Source: Polaribacter sp. NJDZ03 (lineage in GTDB: Bacteria; Bacteroidota; Bacteroidia; Flavobacteriales; Flavobacteriaceae). Taken from it: a stretch of 64,000 nucleotides of DNA. Position 1 is the first letter of the stretch, and every line of letters begins with the position of its first letter. Under the pieces are notes generated by a model. The model saw nothing but the letters and a program-made list of their open reading frames with translations, was not told the DNA's origin and searched no databases. Below are positions 26,008-33,227 of the stretch, piece by piece. The DNA lies in NCBI RefSeq assembly GCF_019263805.1, contig NZ_CP079195.1, positions 1,119,501 through 1,183,500 on the forward strand, given 5' to 3'. The translations under genes were made by a program, and so were the position numbers.

Positions 26008-26757
26008 ATGAATGAACTAACCGCTATTTTAGTAGATGATATACCTGTAGCACTAGAAATGTTAGCAACTGATATTTCTAACAATCATCCAGAAATTAAA
26101 ATTATTGGAAAAGCAAAATCGGTTGTAGAAGCTGCAAAATTGTTACGCAAACAACAACCCGATATTTTGTTTTTAGATATTATGTTAGGAGACGGAACAG
26201 GTTTTGATATTCTAGAAATTTTTCCTGATTTAAAATCGAAAATTATTTTTGTTACTGCAAGTGATGCTTTTGCTATTAAGGCATTTAAGTTTGCCGCAAT
26301 CGATTATATTTTAAAACCTTATTCAGATGAAGATTTGGCTATTTCAATAGAAAAAGCGCAAAGCCAAATTCAGCCAGATAAAGAACAACTGCATGTTTTG
26401 CAAGAAGCAGTAACGGCTCCTAATAATAAGCCCAGTAAAATATCTCTACATACTTCAGAAAAAATAATTGTGGTAAATATTGAAGATATAATCCGTTGTA
26501 AGTCTGATAATAATTATACTACCTTTTATTTTAAAGACAGCTCAAAAATACTCGTTTCTAAAACATTAAAATATTATGCAGATATGTTAAAGGAAGTCGG
26601 CTTTTTAAGAGTACACCAAAGTCATTTAGTAAATACTACCTTTATTAAAGAATTTATTAAATCTGATGGTGGTTATCTAATGCTTACAGAGGGATCTAAC
26701 ATACCGGTTTCTGTAAGAAAACGAACTGAAGTGTTAGAAGTATTAAATTCTTTCTAA
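26008..26757 (+). CDS. LytTR-family response regulator
   Basis: 249 residues. The receiver domain (1-120) has acidic pocket D10/D11, phospho-acceptor Asp57 in LFLDIML, and the conserved Lys in ILKPYSDED. The LytTR DNA-binding domain (about 145-245) has VEDIIRCKSDNNYT and FLRVHQSHLVN. It acts as a cytoplasmic transcription regulator and is the evident partner of the propeller kinase encoded two genes upstream. The spacing of 1 base after the phosphoesterase gene implies one operon. Confidence 0.95.
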   Translation: MNELTAILVDDIPVALEMLATDISNNHPEIKIIGKAKSVVEAAKLLRKQQPDILFLDIMLGDGTGFDILEIFPDLKSKIIFVTASDAFAIKAFKFAAIDYILKPYSDEDLAISIEKAQSQIQPDKEQLHVLQEAVTAPNNKPSKISLHTSEKIIVVNIEDIIRCKSDNNYTTFYFKDSSKILVSKTLKYYADMLKEVGFLRVHQSHLVNTTFIKEFIKSDGGYLMLTEGSNIPVSVRKRTEVLEVLNSF

Positions 26758-26854
26758 AAAAGATAATAAAAACCATTTATTACTATTGAAGTAAACCGGT
26801 TCGTTTTAAGAAAATAAAGGAAATTAAACTAATAAGATCTAAGAAGTCTTTAAG

Positions 26855-26938
26855 TGCGCACGAGAAGATTCGAACTTCCACGTTCTTGCGAACACAGCCC
26901 CCTCAAGGCTGCGCGTCTACCAATTTCGCCACGTGCGC
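26855..26938 (-). tRNA. tRNA-Leu (anticodon GAG)
   Basis: An 84-nt class II tRNA. The acceptor stem GCGCACG/CGTGCGC is perfect, the anticodon arm CAGCC-TTGAGGG-GGCTG gives GAG, there is a long variable arm, and the T-loop is TTCGAAT. No CCA is encoded. It lies downstream of tRNA-Lys on the same strand. Confidence 0.96.
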
Positions 26939-26950
26939 ATTTGTATAAAG

Positions 26951-26983
26951 CAAAAATGTTAAGCATATTGCTTAACATTTTTG
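26951..26983. terminator. Hairpin between tRNA-Lys and tRNA-Leu
   Basis: CAAAAATGTTAAGCA and TGCTTAACATTTTTG form a perfect 15-bp stem with a TAT loop. It lies between the two tRNA genes, where it may terminate or guide processing of the precursor. Confidence 0.65.
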
Positions 26984-26986
26984 TTG

Positions 26987-27059
26987 TGACCGGGCTGGGG
27001 CTCGAACCCAGGACCCTCTCCTTAAAAGGGAGATGCTCTACCAACTGAGCTACCAGGTC
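26987..27059 (-). tRNA. tRNA-Lys (anticodon TTT)
   Basis: A 73-nt cloverleaf. The anticodon arm TCTCC-CTTTTAA-GGAGA gives TTT, the D-arm is standard, and the T-stem CTGGG/CCCAG has loop TTCGAGC. The acceptor stem GACCTGG/CCCGGTC has one mismatch (U5 opposite C68). No CCA is encoded. Confidence 0.95.
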
Positions 27060-27156
27060 TTTTTTGTAAACCGGTTGCAAATATACTATCAAACATTGGA
27101 ATAATTAGCATTAAATTGATTTTTTTTTATAGATATTTGCATAAAAACACAAATAG

Positions 27157-27672
27157 ATGAAAATAGTACTTTTAGGTTATATGGCTTCCGGAAAATCTAG
27201 TATTGGTAAACGACTTTCTAAAGCACTGTCAATTAATTTCTTAGACTTAGATGATTATATTATTGAAAAAGAAAAAATGTCTATTGCTGAAATATTCAAA
27301 ACTAAAGGAGAAATCTATTTTAGGTTGATTGAAAGCAAATATTTGAAAGAAATTCTTAATAAAGGTGAAAATTATATTCTTGCTTTAGGAGGAGGAACAC
27401 CTTGTTATGCAAATAATATGGAAGAAATTAATAATTCTGATGCTAAATCTATCTATTTACAAGGTAGCACTGCAACGATGATAGAACGATTAATAAGAAA
27501 AAAAGCTAAAAGACCATTAATAGCATCTTTAGACGATGACCAAATTCCTGAGTTTGTTGCAAAGCATCTTTTTGAGAGACGCCCTTATTATGAACAAGCA
27601 AAAACGATTGTAAAAATAGACGATAAAACTAAAAAAGAAGTTGCAGAAGAATTAGAAATTTTATTAAGCTAA
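27157..27672 (+). CDS. aroK: Shikimate kinase
   Basis: 171 residues, cytoplasmic. It phosphorylates shikimate in aromatic amino acid synthesis. P-loop LGYMASGKSSIGKRL near the N-terminus; LDLDDYI, with the shikimate-binding Asp; GGGTPCY; and the lid region RKKAKRPLI. Length is typical. Its 3' end overlaps the converging PRTase gene by 9 bases. No terminator is visible between them. Confidence 0.95.
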   Translation: MKIVLLGYMASGKSSIGKRLSKALSINFLDLDDYIIEKEKMSIAEIFKTKGEIYFRLIESKYLKEILNKGENYILALGGGTPCYANNMEEINNSDAKSIYLQGSTATMIERLIRKKAKRPLIASLDDDQIPEFVAKHLFERRPYYEQAKTIVKIDDKTKKEVAEELEILLS

Positions 27673-28167
27673 ATAAGCAATTGCTTCTTTTGCAGAAAAT
27701 TCTACTTGTATATGTTCTTTAATAGAAGTAGATAGAGAAATTCCTTTAAAATCTGCCTTTACAGGGTATTTTTTATGATTTCTATTTACCAATACAGCTG
27801 TTTTAAACCTTTTTAAAGGCACGTCTAAAAAATGCTTAATTCCGTAAATTAGCGTAGTACCAGAACTTAAAACATCATCAACTAAAACTAAAGATTTATT
27901 TTTATAATCTTCCGTATTTAATGAAGTTGTAATCGGTTTTAAAGGATTTTTTTTATCAATATTAACCTTACAGATAGTTACTTGTAAAGGTGATATTTCT
28001 TGTAAAACTTCCTTTAATTTTTCCGCAAAAATAAAACCATTACCTACAATACCTGCAAGTACAACTTCTTTTTCAGAACTATTAGTTTCGTAAATCTGAT
28101 ACGCAATTCTTCTTATTTTTTGAGAAATTTGCAATTGATTTAATATAATGCTACCTGATGTTGTCAT
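27664..28167 (-). CDS. Phosphoribosyltransferase-family protein (PyrR-like)
   Basis: 167 residues with the PRPP-binding loop LVLVDDVLSSGTTLIYG and a type I PRTase fold. The base specificity cannot be read from the sequence; Flavobacteriia copies are usually labelled only as PRTase domain proteins or PyrR-like. It begins inside the end of the hslR gene (4-base ATGA overlap), so the two are translationally coupled. A regulatory or salvage role is possible. Confidence 0.88.
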   Translation of the reverse strand: MTTSGSIILNQLQISQKIRRIAYQIYETNSSEKEVVLAGIVGNGFIFAEKLKEVLQEISPLQVTICKVNIDKKNPLKPITTSLNTEDYKNKSLVLVDDVLSSGTTLIYGIKHFLDVPLKRFKTAVLVNRNHKKYPVKADFKGISLSTSIKEHIQVEFSAKEAIAYLA

Positions 28168-28544
28168 ATCTCTTCTGTTGTATCGTCTTGATAATCGTCT
28201 ATATCTCTTCTGTCTTTTTTGGTTGGCCTACCTGTTCCCTTCTTTCTATAGTAGTCTTTAGCATATTTTAAGAGGTCTGTTTTCTCAAACTCCTCTTTAG
28301 GCGTAACATCTTTTCTATAAAGATCTACTATTTTTGCCCCAACCCTACTTTCCGGTAAATCTAAAACTTTTATTTGATAATTGATTTGATTTTTTCTCAC
28401 GAATATCAATTCATCTCCAAATACCTCTTTAGAAGGCTTTAAGCTTTTTTTATCTATCTTAACTTGTCCTTTCTTACAAGCTGTAGAGGCTAAACTCCTT
28501 GTTTTAAAAACCCTAATACACCACAAATATTTATCAATTCTCAT
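28164..28544 (-). CDS. hslR: S4-domain RNA-binding protein, Hsp15-like
   Basis: 126 residues. The S4 domain is at the N-terminus (MRIDKYLWCIRVFKTRSLA, then GQVKIDKKSLKPS), with a basic and later acidic C-terminal tail (GRPTKKDRRDIDDY). Relatives bind stalled 50S subunits carrying nascent peptide. It is the first gene of the two-gene minus-strand unit with the PRTase. Confidence 0.92.
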   Translation of the reverse strand: MRIDKYLWCIRVFKTRSLASTACKKGQVKIDKKSLKPSKEVFGDELIFVRKNQINYQIKVLDLPESRVGAKIVDLYRKDVTPKEEFEKTDLLKYAKDYYRKKGTGRPTKKDRRDIDDYQDDTTEEI

Positions 28545-28623
28545 AAAAATAGTTAAAATACAATGTTTGTCTTTTTACAAAGGTATAAAATTGGTAAATT
28601 GCACGCTCTAATTTTAAGATTAA

Positions 28624-29499
28624 ATGAACAAAATAAAAAATATTTTTGCTTTTGCAATTATTTCAATTATACTATATTCTTGTAGTAACACAAATTCTAT
28701 AACAATAGAAAATTTTAATCACGAAGCACAAGCTTTAATAGATAATGATACTTTAGTTCAGTTTTTAAAAAATCATTATTTTGATACTGATTTGAAAACC
28801 GTACAAGCAATCGTTCCTGGAGAAACAGCTTTATATGATGATAAGGAAAACCTTAAATCTATGAGTATTAAAGAAAATGATATTGACTATACATTATATT
28901 ATTATGTAAACAACATAGGTACTCCTACAATAGAAAAAGGAAAACCAACGGTTATGGATTCTGTTTTTGTAAAGTATTCTGGACAAAGAATTTTAAACAC
29001 AGAAAATATTAGTACTGTATTTGATGCTAACGACGGTTTATGGCTTACTCTTAATAGCGTTATTAGAGGTTGGGCTTATGGCTTTAAGAATTTTAAAGGA
29101 GGAGACAATATTACCGATAATGGTCCTATTACCTATGAAAACGGAGGAAAAGGAATTTTATTTATTCCTTCTGGATTGGCATACAGAAATGCAGGAAGTG
29201 GTAATATTTTACCTAATGAATGTATTTTCTTTTATATTGATTTATATGATTTTGTAAAAGATACAGACCATGACAATGATGGAGTACCTTCTATAATGGA
29301 AGATCCTGACAATAATGGAGATCCCAGAAATGACGATACTGATTTAGATAGTGTCCCTAATTATTTTGATGCTGATGACGATAATGATGGCGTTTTAACT
29401 AAAAATGAAGACGCAAATAACGATGGAAATCCTGCAAATGATTTTAGTGACCCAAACAATACTACTTTACCAGATTACTTGAATCCGGATATAAAATAA
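28624..29499 (+). CDS. FKBP-type peptidyl-prolyl isomerase lipoprotein with calcium-binding C-terminus
   Basis: 291 residues. The lipobox ILYSCS gives Cys20. A diverged FKBP domain occupies about residues 85-220 ([10 protein letters not shown], then [31 protein letters not shown] and [13 protein letters not shown]). The C-terminal 70 residues are thrombospondin type-3-like acidic repeats ([31 protein letters not shown]) that would bind calcium. It would be an outer-membrane or periplasmic foldase, related in type to the FKBP lipoproteins linked to gliding. A terminator follows. Confidence 0.9.
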   Translation: MNKIKNIFAFAIISIILYSCSNTNSITIENFNHEAQALIDNDTLVQFLKNHYFDTDLKTVQAIVPGETALYDDKENLKSMSIKENDIDYTLYYYVNNIGTPTIEKGKPTVMDSVFVKYSGQRILNTENISTVFDANDGLWLTLNSVIRGWAYGFKNFKGGDNITDNGPITYENGGKGILFIPSGLAYRNAGSGNILPNECIFFYIDLYDFVKDTDHDNDGVPSIMEDPDNNGDPRNDDTDLDSVPNYFDADDDNDGVLTKNEDANNDGNPANDFSDPNNTTLPDYLNPDIK

Positions 29500-29514
29500 A
29501 GATTAAAAAAAAAC

Positions 29515-29548
29515 AAAAAAACTCTTAAGAAATTAAGAGTTTTTTTTT
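29515..29548 (+). terminator. Rho-independent terminator after the FKBP gene
   Basis: AAAAAACTCTTA/TAAGAGTTTTTTTT hairpin, short loop, long T-run 15-50 bases after the stop codon. Confidence 0.85.
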
Positions 29549-29968
29549 GTCCAATTCCCCCCCTTTTTATAAAAACAACCGAATAAAAAACTTTAGAAAA
29601 TGTAATAAGTAAGAAAACAAGTTAATTAAGCTCTATTATAAAGATTGATGCACTTCTTTTAACTAATTTTATAAATTGAATATAGAGTATTTAAAAGCTT
29701 TTATTATTGATAAAACGAGATCTATTCTAAAGATTTTAGATTTTAAATGAGTAGCGTTTTACATCTATATTAAATTTAAAGAGGTTCTAGGTTAAAATAG
29801 TATAATATAACCTTTGTAAGTTTACTAAAAATAGAAATACACAACGAGCAACTTAATATCCTTTTACAGAAAGAATACATTATAAAAGAAAGAGGCTTAC
29901 AATGCCAAATAAATATTAAAAGGCCATTTACATTTCTATTACATATAGATTGTAAAACAACAGAAAAC
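29549..29968. other. Intergenic region without a clear gene
   Basis: About 420 bases. A plus-strand frame with no start codon from about 29805 reads EIHNEQLNILLQKEYIIKE and continues open for some 60 codons with protein-like composition, so it may be a decayed gene end. I recognise no family. The minus-strand frame at 29776-29991 looks like its shadow. Confidence 0.4.
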
Positions 29969-30000
29969 AAAAAAGCTCTTGAAAATTTCAAGAGCTTTTT
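29969..30000. terminator. Terminator of the outer-membrane protein gene
   Basis: AAAAAGCTCTTGAAA and TTTCAAGAGCTTTTT form a perfect stem. It follows the minus-strand barrel gene by about 22 bases. Confidence 0.85.
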
Positions 30001-30021
30001 AATATTAAATATCGTATTTAT

Positions 30022-30627
30022 TTACAACTTTAAAGAAAGTCCAAATATTATTTGATTCGTTCTGTTATCTACGGTAAAATTAGAAATATTATTAGCAAAT
30101 TTAGCCTCGTTACTAGACAAGCCTCTTTCCCAACGTACATCTATACCAATATTACCAAACTCTACTCCTGCTCCCATTTGAAGCCCTAAAGAGAATTTAT
30201 CAAAATCATCTGACGTTATGTTTCTATAATTAATTTCATCATCTAAAATGTACTGAAAAGAAGGACCAATAAAAACATTTGCAAAACCTAAAAATTTATG
30301 ACCTAATAAAACAGGTACATCTAGTTTTTTAAAAGAATAATCCTCTGAACCACTTTGTTGTTCAAATTCTGTTTTAACCTGTGTATAAACAATTTCTGGT
30401 CTTATATATAAACCATTATCAGTAAGATTACCTCTAAACCACAAACCTGCATGAAAGCCTGTTTTAGCAGTAGCTCCATCTACAATATCATCCGTAGAGT
30501 TTTTAAAGGAGTCTTCTCCAGCATTATTATAATTTACACCTGCTTTTAAACCAAAATCAACTTGAGCATTTGACACTTGAGTATATCCAAAAGCCAAACA
30601 AAAAATTAAAATTACTTTTTTCATCAT
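30022..30627 (-). CDS. Outer-membrane beta-barrel protein (PorT/OmpX-like)
   Basis: 201 residues with a signal peptide (MMKKVILIFCLAFGYTQVSNA-Q). It then has alternating barrel strands beginning VDFGLKAGVNYNNAG and ending in IIFGLSLKL. This is the outer-membrane protein beta-barrel (porin family) domain common in Bacteroidota. No specific function can be given. It is encoded 45 bases downstream of transketolase C-half on the same strand and may share its transcript. Confidence 0.88.
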   Translation of the reverse strand: MMKKVILIFCLAFGYTQVSNAQVDFGLKAGVNYNNAGEDSFKNSTDDIVDGATAKTGFHAGLWFRGNLTDNGLYIRPEIVYTQVKTEFEQQSGSEDYSFKKLDVPVLLGHKFLGFANVFIGPSFQYILDDEINYRNITSDDFDKFSLGLQMGAGVEFGNIGIDVRWERGLSSNEAKFANNISNFTVDNRTNQIIFGLSLKL

Positions 30628-30672
30628 TTATTATTTTAGGTTACTATTTAAGATCTTTAAAGTATAACGTAT

Positions 30673-31632
30673 TTATTTTCTAGAAATTACTTTTTTAGCA
30701 GCTTCCACAACAGATACTGCATTTAAACCGTATTTTTCCATTAATTGTGCAGGTGTACCAGATTCTCCAAAAGTATCTTTTGTACCTACAAATTCTTGTG
30801 GTGTAGGAGTGTTTAAAGACAATGTTCTAGCAACACTTTCTCCTAAACCGCCAATAATATTATGTTCTTCTGCAGTTACAATACAACCTGTTTTAGCAAC
30901 AGATTTTAAAATTATCTCTTCATCTAAAGGTTTAATGGTATGTATGTTTATTACTTCTGCAGATATTCCTTGTGCTTCTAATTGTTCTGAAGCTTGCAAA
31001 GCTTCCCATACTAAATGACCGGTAGCAACAATAGTAACATCTGTACCTTCTGTTAATTGAATTCCTTTACCTATTTCAAATTTTTCATCTTTGTAATCTG
31101 GCATAAAAATAGGCACAACTGGGCGACCAAAACGTAGGTAAACAGGACCTTCATGTTCTGCAATAGCAATTGTAGCTGCTTTGGTTTGGTTATAATCACA
31201 CGTGTTAATTACTGTCATTCCTGGCAACATTTTCATTAAACCAATATCTTCTAATATTTGGTGTGTTGCTCCATCCTCTCCTAAGGTTAGACCTGCATGA
31301 GATGCACAAATTTTTACATTTTTATCTGAATATGCAATCGATTGACGAATTTGATCATACACTCTACCAGTAGAAAAGTTAGCAAACGTACCCGTAAAAG
31401 GAATTTTACCTCCAATTGTTAAACCAGCAGCAATACTTATCATGTTTGCTTCTGCAATACCAATCTGGAAAAATCTTTCAGGGTTTTCTTTAATAAATTG
31501 ATCCATTTTTAAAGAACCAATTAAATCTGCACATAAGGCAACTACGTTAGGGTTTGTTCTACCTAACTCTGTTAAACCATCTCCAAAACCTGAACGAGTG
31601 TCTTTCTTTTCTGTGTACGTGTATTTTTTCAT
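30673..31632 (-). CDS. Transketolase, C-terminal subunit
   Basis: 319 residues covering the pyrimidine-binding and C-terminal domains of transketolase. It opens GDGLTELGRTNPNVVALCADLIGS, with FFQIGIAEANMISIAAGL (catalytic Glu) and ASHAGLTLGEDGATHQ. The thiamin-diphosphate-binding half is missing, as expected for two-subunit transketolases. The N-terminal subunit gene, usually directly upstream in related bacteria, is not there: the upstream side is non-coding and then tRNA-His. A functional enzyme therefore needs an N-subunit encoded elsewhere. It works in the pentose phosphate pathway. Confidence 0.93.
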   Translation of the reverse strand: MKKYTYTEKKDTRSGFGDGLTELGRTNPNVVALCADLIGSLKMDQFIKENPERFFQIGIAEANMISIAAGLTIGGKIPFTGTFANFSTGRVYDQIRQSIAYSDKNVKICASHAGLTLGEDGATHQILEDIGLMKMLPGMTVINTCDYNQTKAATIAIAEHEGPVYLRFGRPVVPIFMPDYKDEKFEIGKGIQLTEGTDVTIVATGHLVWEALQASEQLEAQGISAEVINIHTIKPLDEEIILKSVAKTGCIVTAEEHNIIGGLGESVARTLSLNTPTPQEFVGTKDTFGESGTPAQLMEKYGLNAVSVVEAAKKVISRK

Positions 31633-31849
31633 TATAATTGTGTTGTATTGTGTTGTAAAATTTGCGTAAAAATAAACTTTTATTTTGCTTTAGAGAAGAG
31701 AAAACAGATAATAGGCAAAGACTTTTAAAATATTACAAGCAAGCTTTATAAAAGCCTCTCTAAAAGAGTTGAAATTTGGTTTATAATTTTAGTTAACTAA
31801 CTAGTTATCAATTTTAAAAAACTAATATAAAAAAGTATGGACACAAAAA

Positions 31850-31896
31850 AACTCTTATTTCTAAGAAGCTTTGTTTTTGGGTGGAAGACGGGACTC
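31850..31896. repeat. Duplicated tRNA-His 3' end with its flanking terminator
   Basis: The 18-base run at 31879-31896 is identical to the 3' end of tRNA-His (31997-32014). The neighbouring terminator sequence (TTATTTCTAAGAAGCTTTG) is also copied, with changes in one arm. The copy lies about 118 bases downstream of the intact gene. This looks like an attachment-site scar or a local duplication. Confidence 0.8.
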
Positions 31897-31963
31897 CTTT
31901 CGTCACTGCTCAAGATAAGCTTCTCGTCCCTACTTAATTTCTAAAAAAACTTTAGGTACAAAA

Positions 31964-31990
31964 AAAGCTTCTTATTTCTAAGAAGCTTTG
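31964..31990 (-). terminator. Terminator after tRNA-His
   Basis: AAGCTTCTTA/TAAGAAGCTT with a TTTC loop and a U-run on the minus strand, directly after the tRNA 3' end. Confidence 0.85.
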
Positions 31991-31997
31991 TTTTTTG

Positions 31998-32072
31998 GGT
32001 GGAAGACGGGACTCGAACCCGCGACACTCGGTACCACAAACCGATACTCTAACCAACTGAGCTACAACCACC
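31998..32072 (-). tRNA. tRNA-His (anticodon GTG)
   Basis: 75 nt including the extra G-1 opposite C73, the identity mark of tRNA-His. Anticodon arm TCGGT-TTGTGGT-ACCGA gives GTG; T-stem GCGGG/CCCGT with loop TTCGAGT. The acceptor stem GTGGTTG/CTTCCAC has two adjacent U-U oppositions (5-68 and 6-67). No CCA is encoded. It lies between bshB1 and the transketolase gene on the same strand. Confidence 0.94.
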
Positions 32073-32126
32073 ATATAATTGCGGCTGCAAATATATATCT
32101 TTTTTCTAATTCAACAAAATAAAATA

Positions 32127-32843
32127 TTAAATTAATTTACTTAAATTTTCAACAGCCACATAACGCTCTGTAGTATAACCTTCTGCAGATTCTACTCCAA
32201 TCAATCTTCCTAGATCTTTTGCTCTATAATCTACACTATCTGTAAAATTCTTACTTGTAATTGGTGTTTCTGGCTCATTACTTGTCGGATCATAGAATTG
32301 AGAAGTATATGCTAACACAGATTTCTTCTTAATATCCATAAATCCGGTAACGTCCATTACAAAATCTGGTGTTACATTTTTCCATTGTATATAATGATAC
32401 ACTAATTTGGGTCTCCATCTTTCTTGCAACTCTCCTTCTACTTCTGTTTCAATTTTTACTAAACCACTTAAAAAGCAAGCGTCAGAAACTAAATTACTTC
32501 CTTTTGGATGGTCTATATGACGATCATCAATAGCATTACATAAAACAATATCTGGTTGGTACTTTCGTATCATTTTAATAATGGCTAATTGATGCTTTTT
32601 ATCATTTGTAAAAAAACCATCAGAAAACCTTAGGTTTTCACGCACAGAAACCCCTAAAATATCTGCCGAATTAGCAGCTTCAATATCTCGTAAATCTGCA
32701 GATCCTCGAGTACCTAATTCACCTCTTGTAAGATCTACAATCCCTACCTTTTTCCCTAAGGAAACTTCTTTTGCTATGGTTGCTCCACAACCCAATTCCA
32801 CATCATCTGGATGGGCTCCAAAAGCCAAAATATCTAATTTCAT
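32127..32843 (-). CDS. bshB1: Bacillithiol biosynthesis deacetylase BshB1
   Basis: 238 residues, LmbE/PIG-L fold zinc deacetylase that removes acetyl from GlcNAc-malate in bacillithiol synthesis. The zinc motif AFGAHPDDVELGCG is at the N-terminus, with DDRHIDHPKGS in the middle providing the other histidine. Also LTRGELGTRGSADLR, typical of BshB1. Length is normal. tRNA-His follows at 54 bases. Other bacillithiol genes are not in the window. Confidence 0.95.
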   Translation of the reverse strand: MKLDILAFGAHPDDVELGCGATIAKEVSLGKKVGIVDLTRGELGTRGSADLRDIEAANSADILGVSVRENLRFSDGFFTNDKKHQLAIIKMIRKYQPDIVLCNAIDDRHIDHPKGSNLVSDACFLSGLVKIETEVEGELQERWRPKLVYHYIQWKNVTPDFVMDVTGFMDIKKKSVLAYTSQFYDPTSNEPETPITSKNFTDSVDYRAKDLGRLIGVESAEGYTTERYVAVENLSKLI

Positions 32844-33227
32844 ATATAATGTACTTATTAAAATAAATTAATGTTTTATCAGTTTTTGTTCTAAAAACTG
32901 TCCGATTGCCTTAAAAATAGACAACAAATTCATCCTTTTATTAATTATTCTATAACAAAAAAATAAATTGAATCATCAAAAATAATCAATTTTTAAAGAA
33001 ACGTAACAAGAAATTATTTCTATTACGTTTTCGTATTTAATTTTATATAAAGCTCACTTCTTTTTGTTAGGATTATCATAAAAGTTAACGCCAGCTTAGA
33101 GGTATGATATATGTCATAAAACAAACTCTATAATGTGAGTAATTTTACAGTATAGAAAAACAATAATATAAACGTCAATAAATTGGCAATTGTAATACAC
33201 ATTAATTAATAAATATAAAATTAAATT
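32844..33227. other. Divergent upstream region of bshB1 and pckA
   Basis: 384 bases without a gene. It contains an 8-base inverted pair AAACGTAA (32999-33006) and TTACGTTT (33023-33030), which may be an operator or terminator. A long AT-rich leader precedes the pckA ATG. I could not fix a convincing TAnnTTTG element. The length suggests pckA regulation, as expected for a gluconeogenic gene. Confidence 0.45.

Noticed and set aside
26791..27076. GTAAACCGGTT present on both sides of the tRNA pair, possibly a target duplication
   Set aside because: Only 11 bases and partly self-complementary (AACCGGTT), about 275 bases apart; not enough to claim an insertion.
26850..27092. Open frames across the tRNA-Leu/tRNA-Lys pair on both strands
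   Set aside because: They are tRNA genes; tRNA sequence often leaves open frames by chance.
29776..29991. 71-codon minus-strand frame
   Set aside because: It overlaps the terminator of the barrel gene and has no plausible protein features; the opposite strand looks more protein-like.
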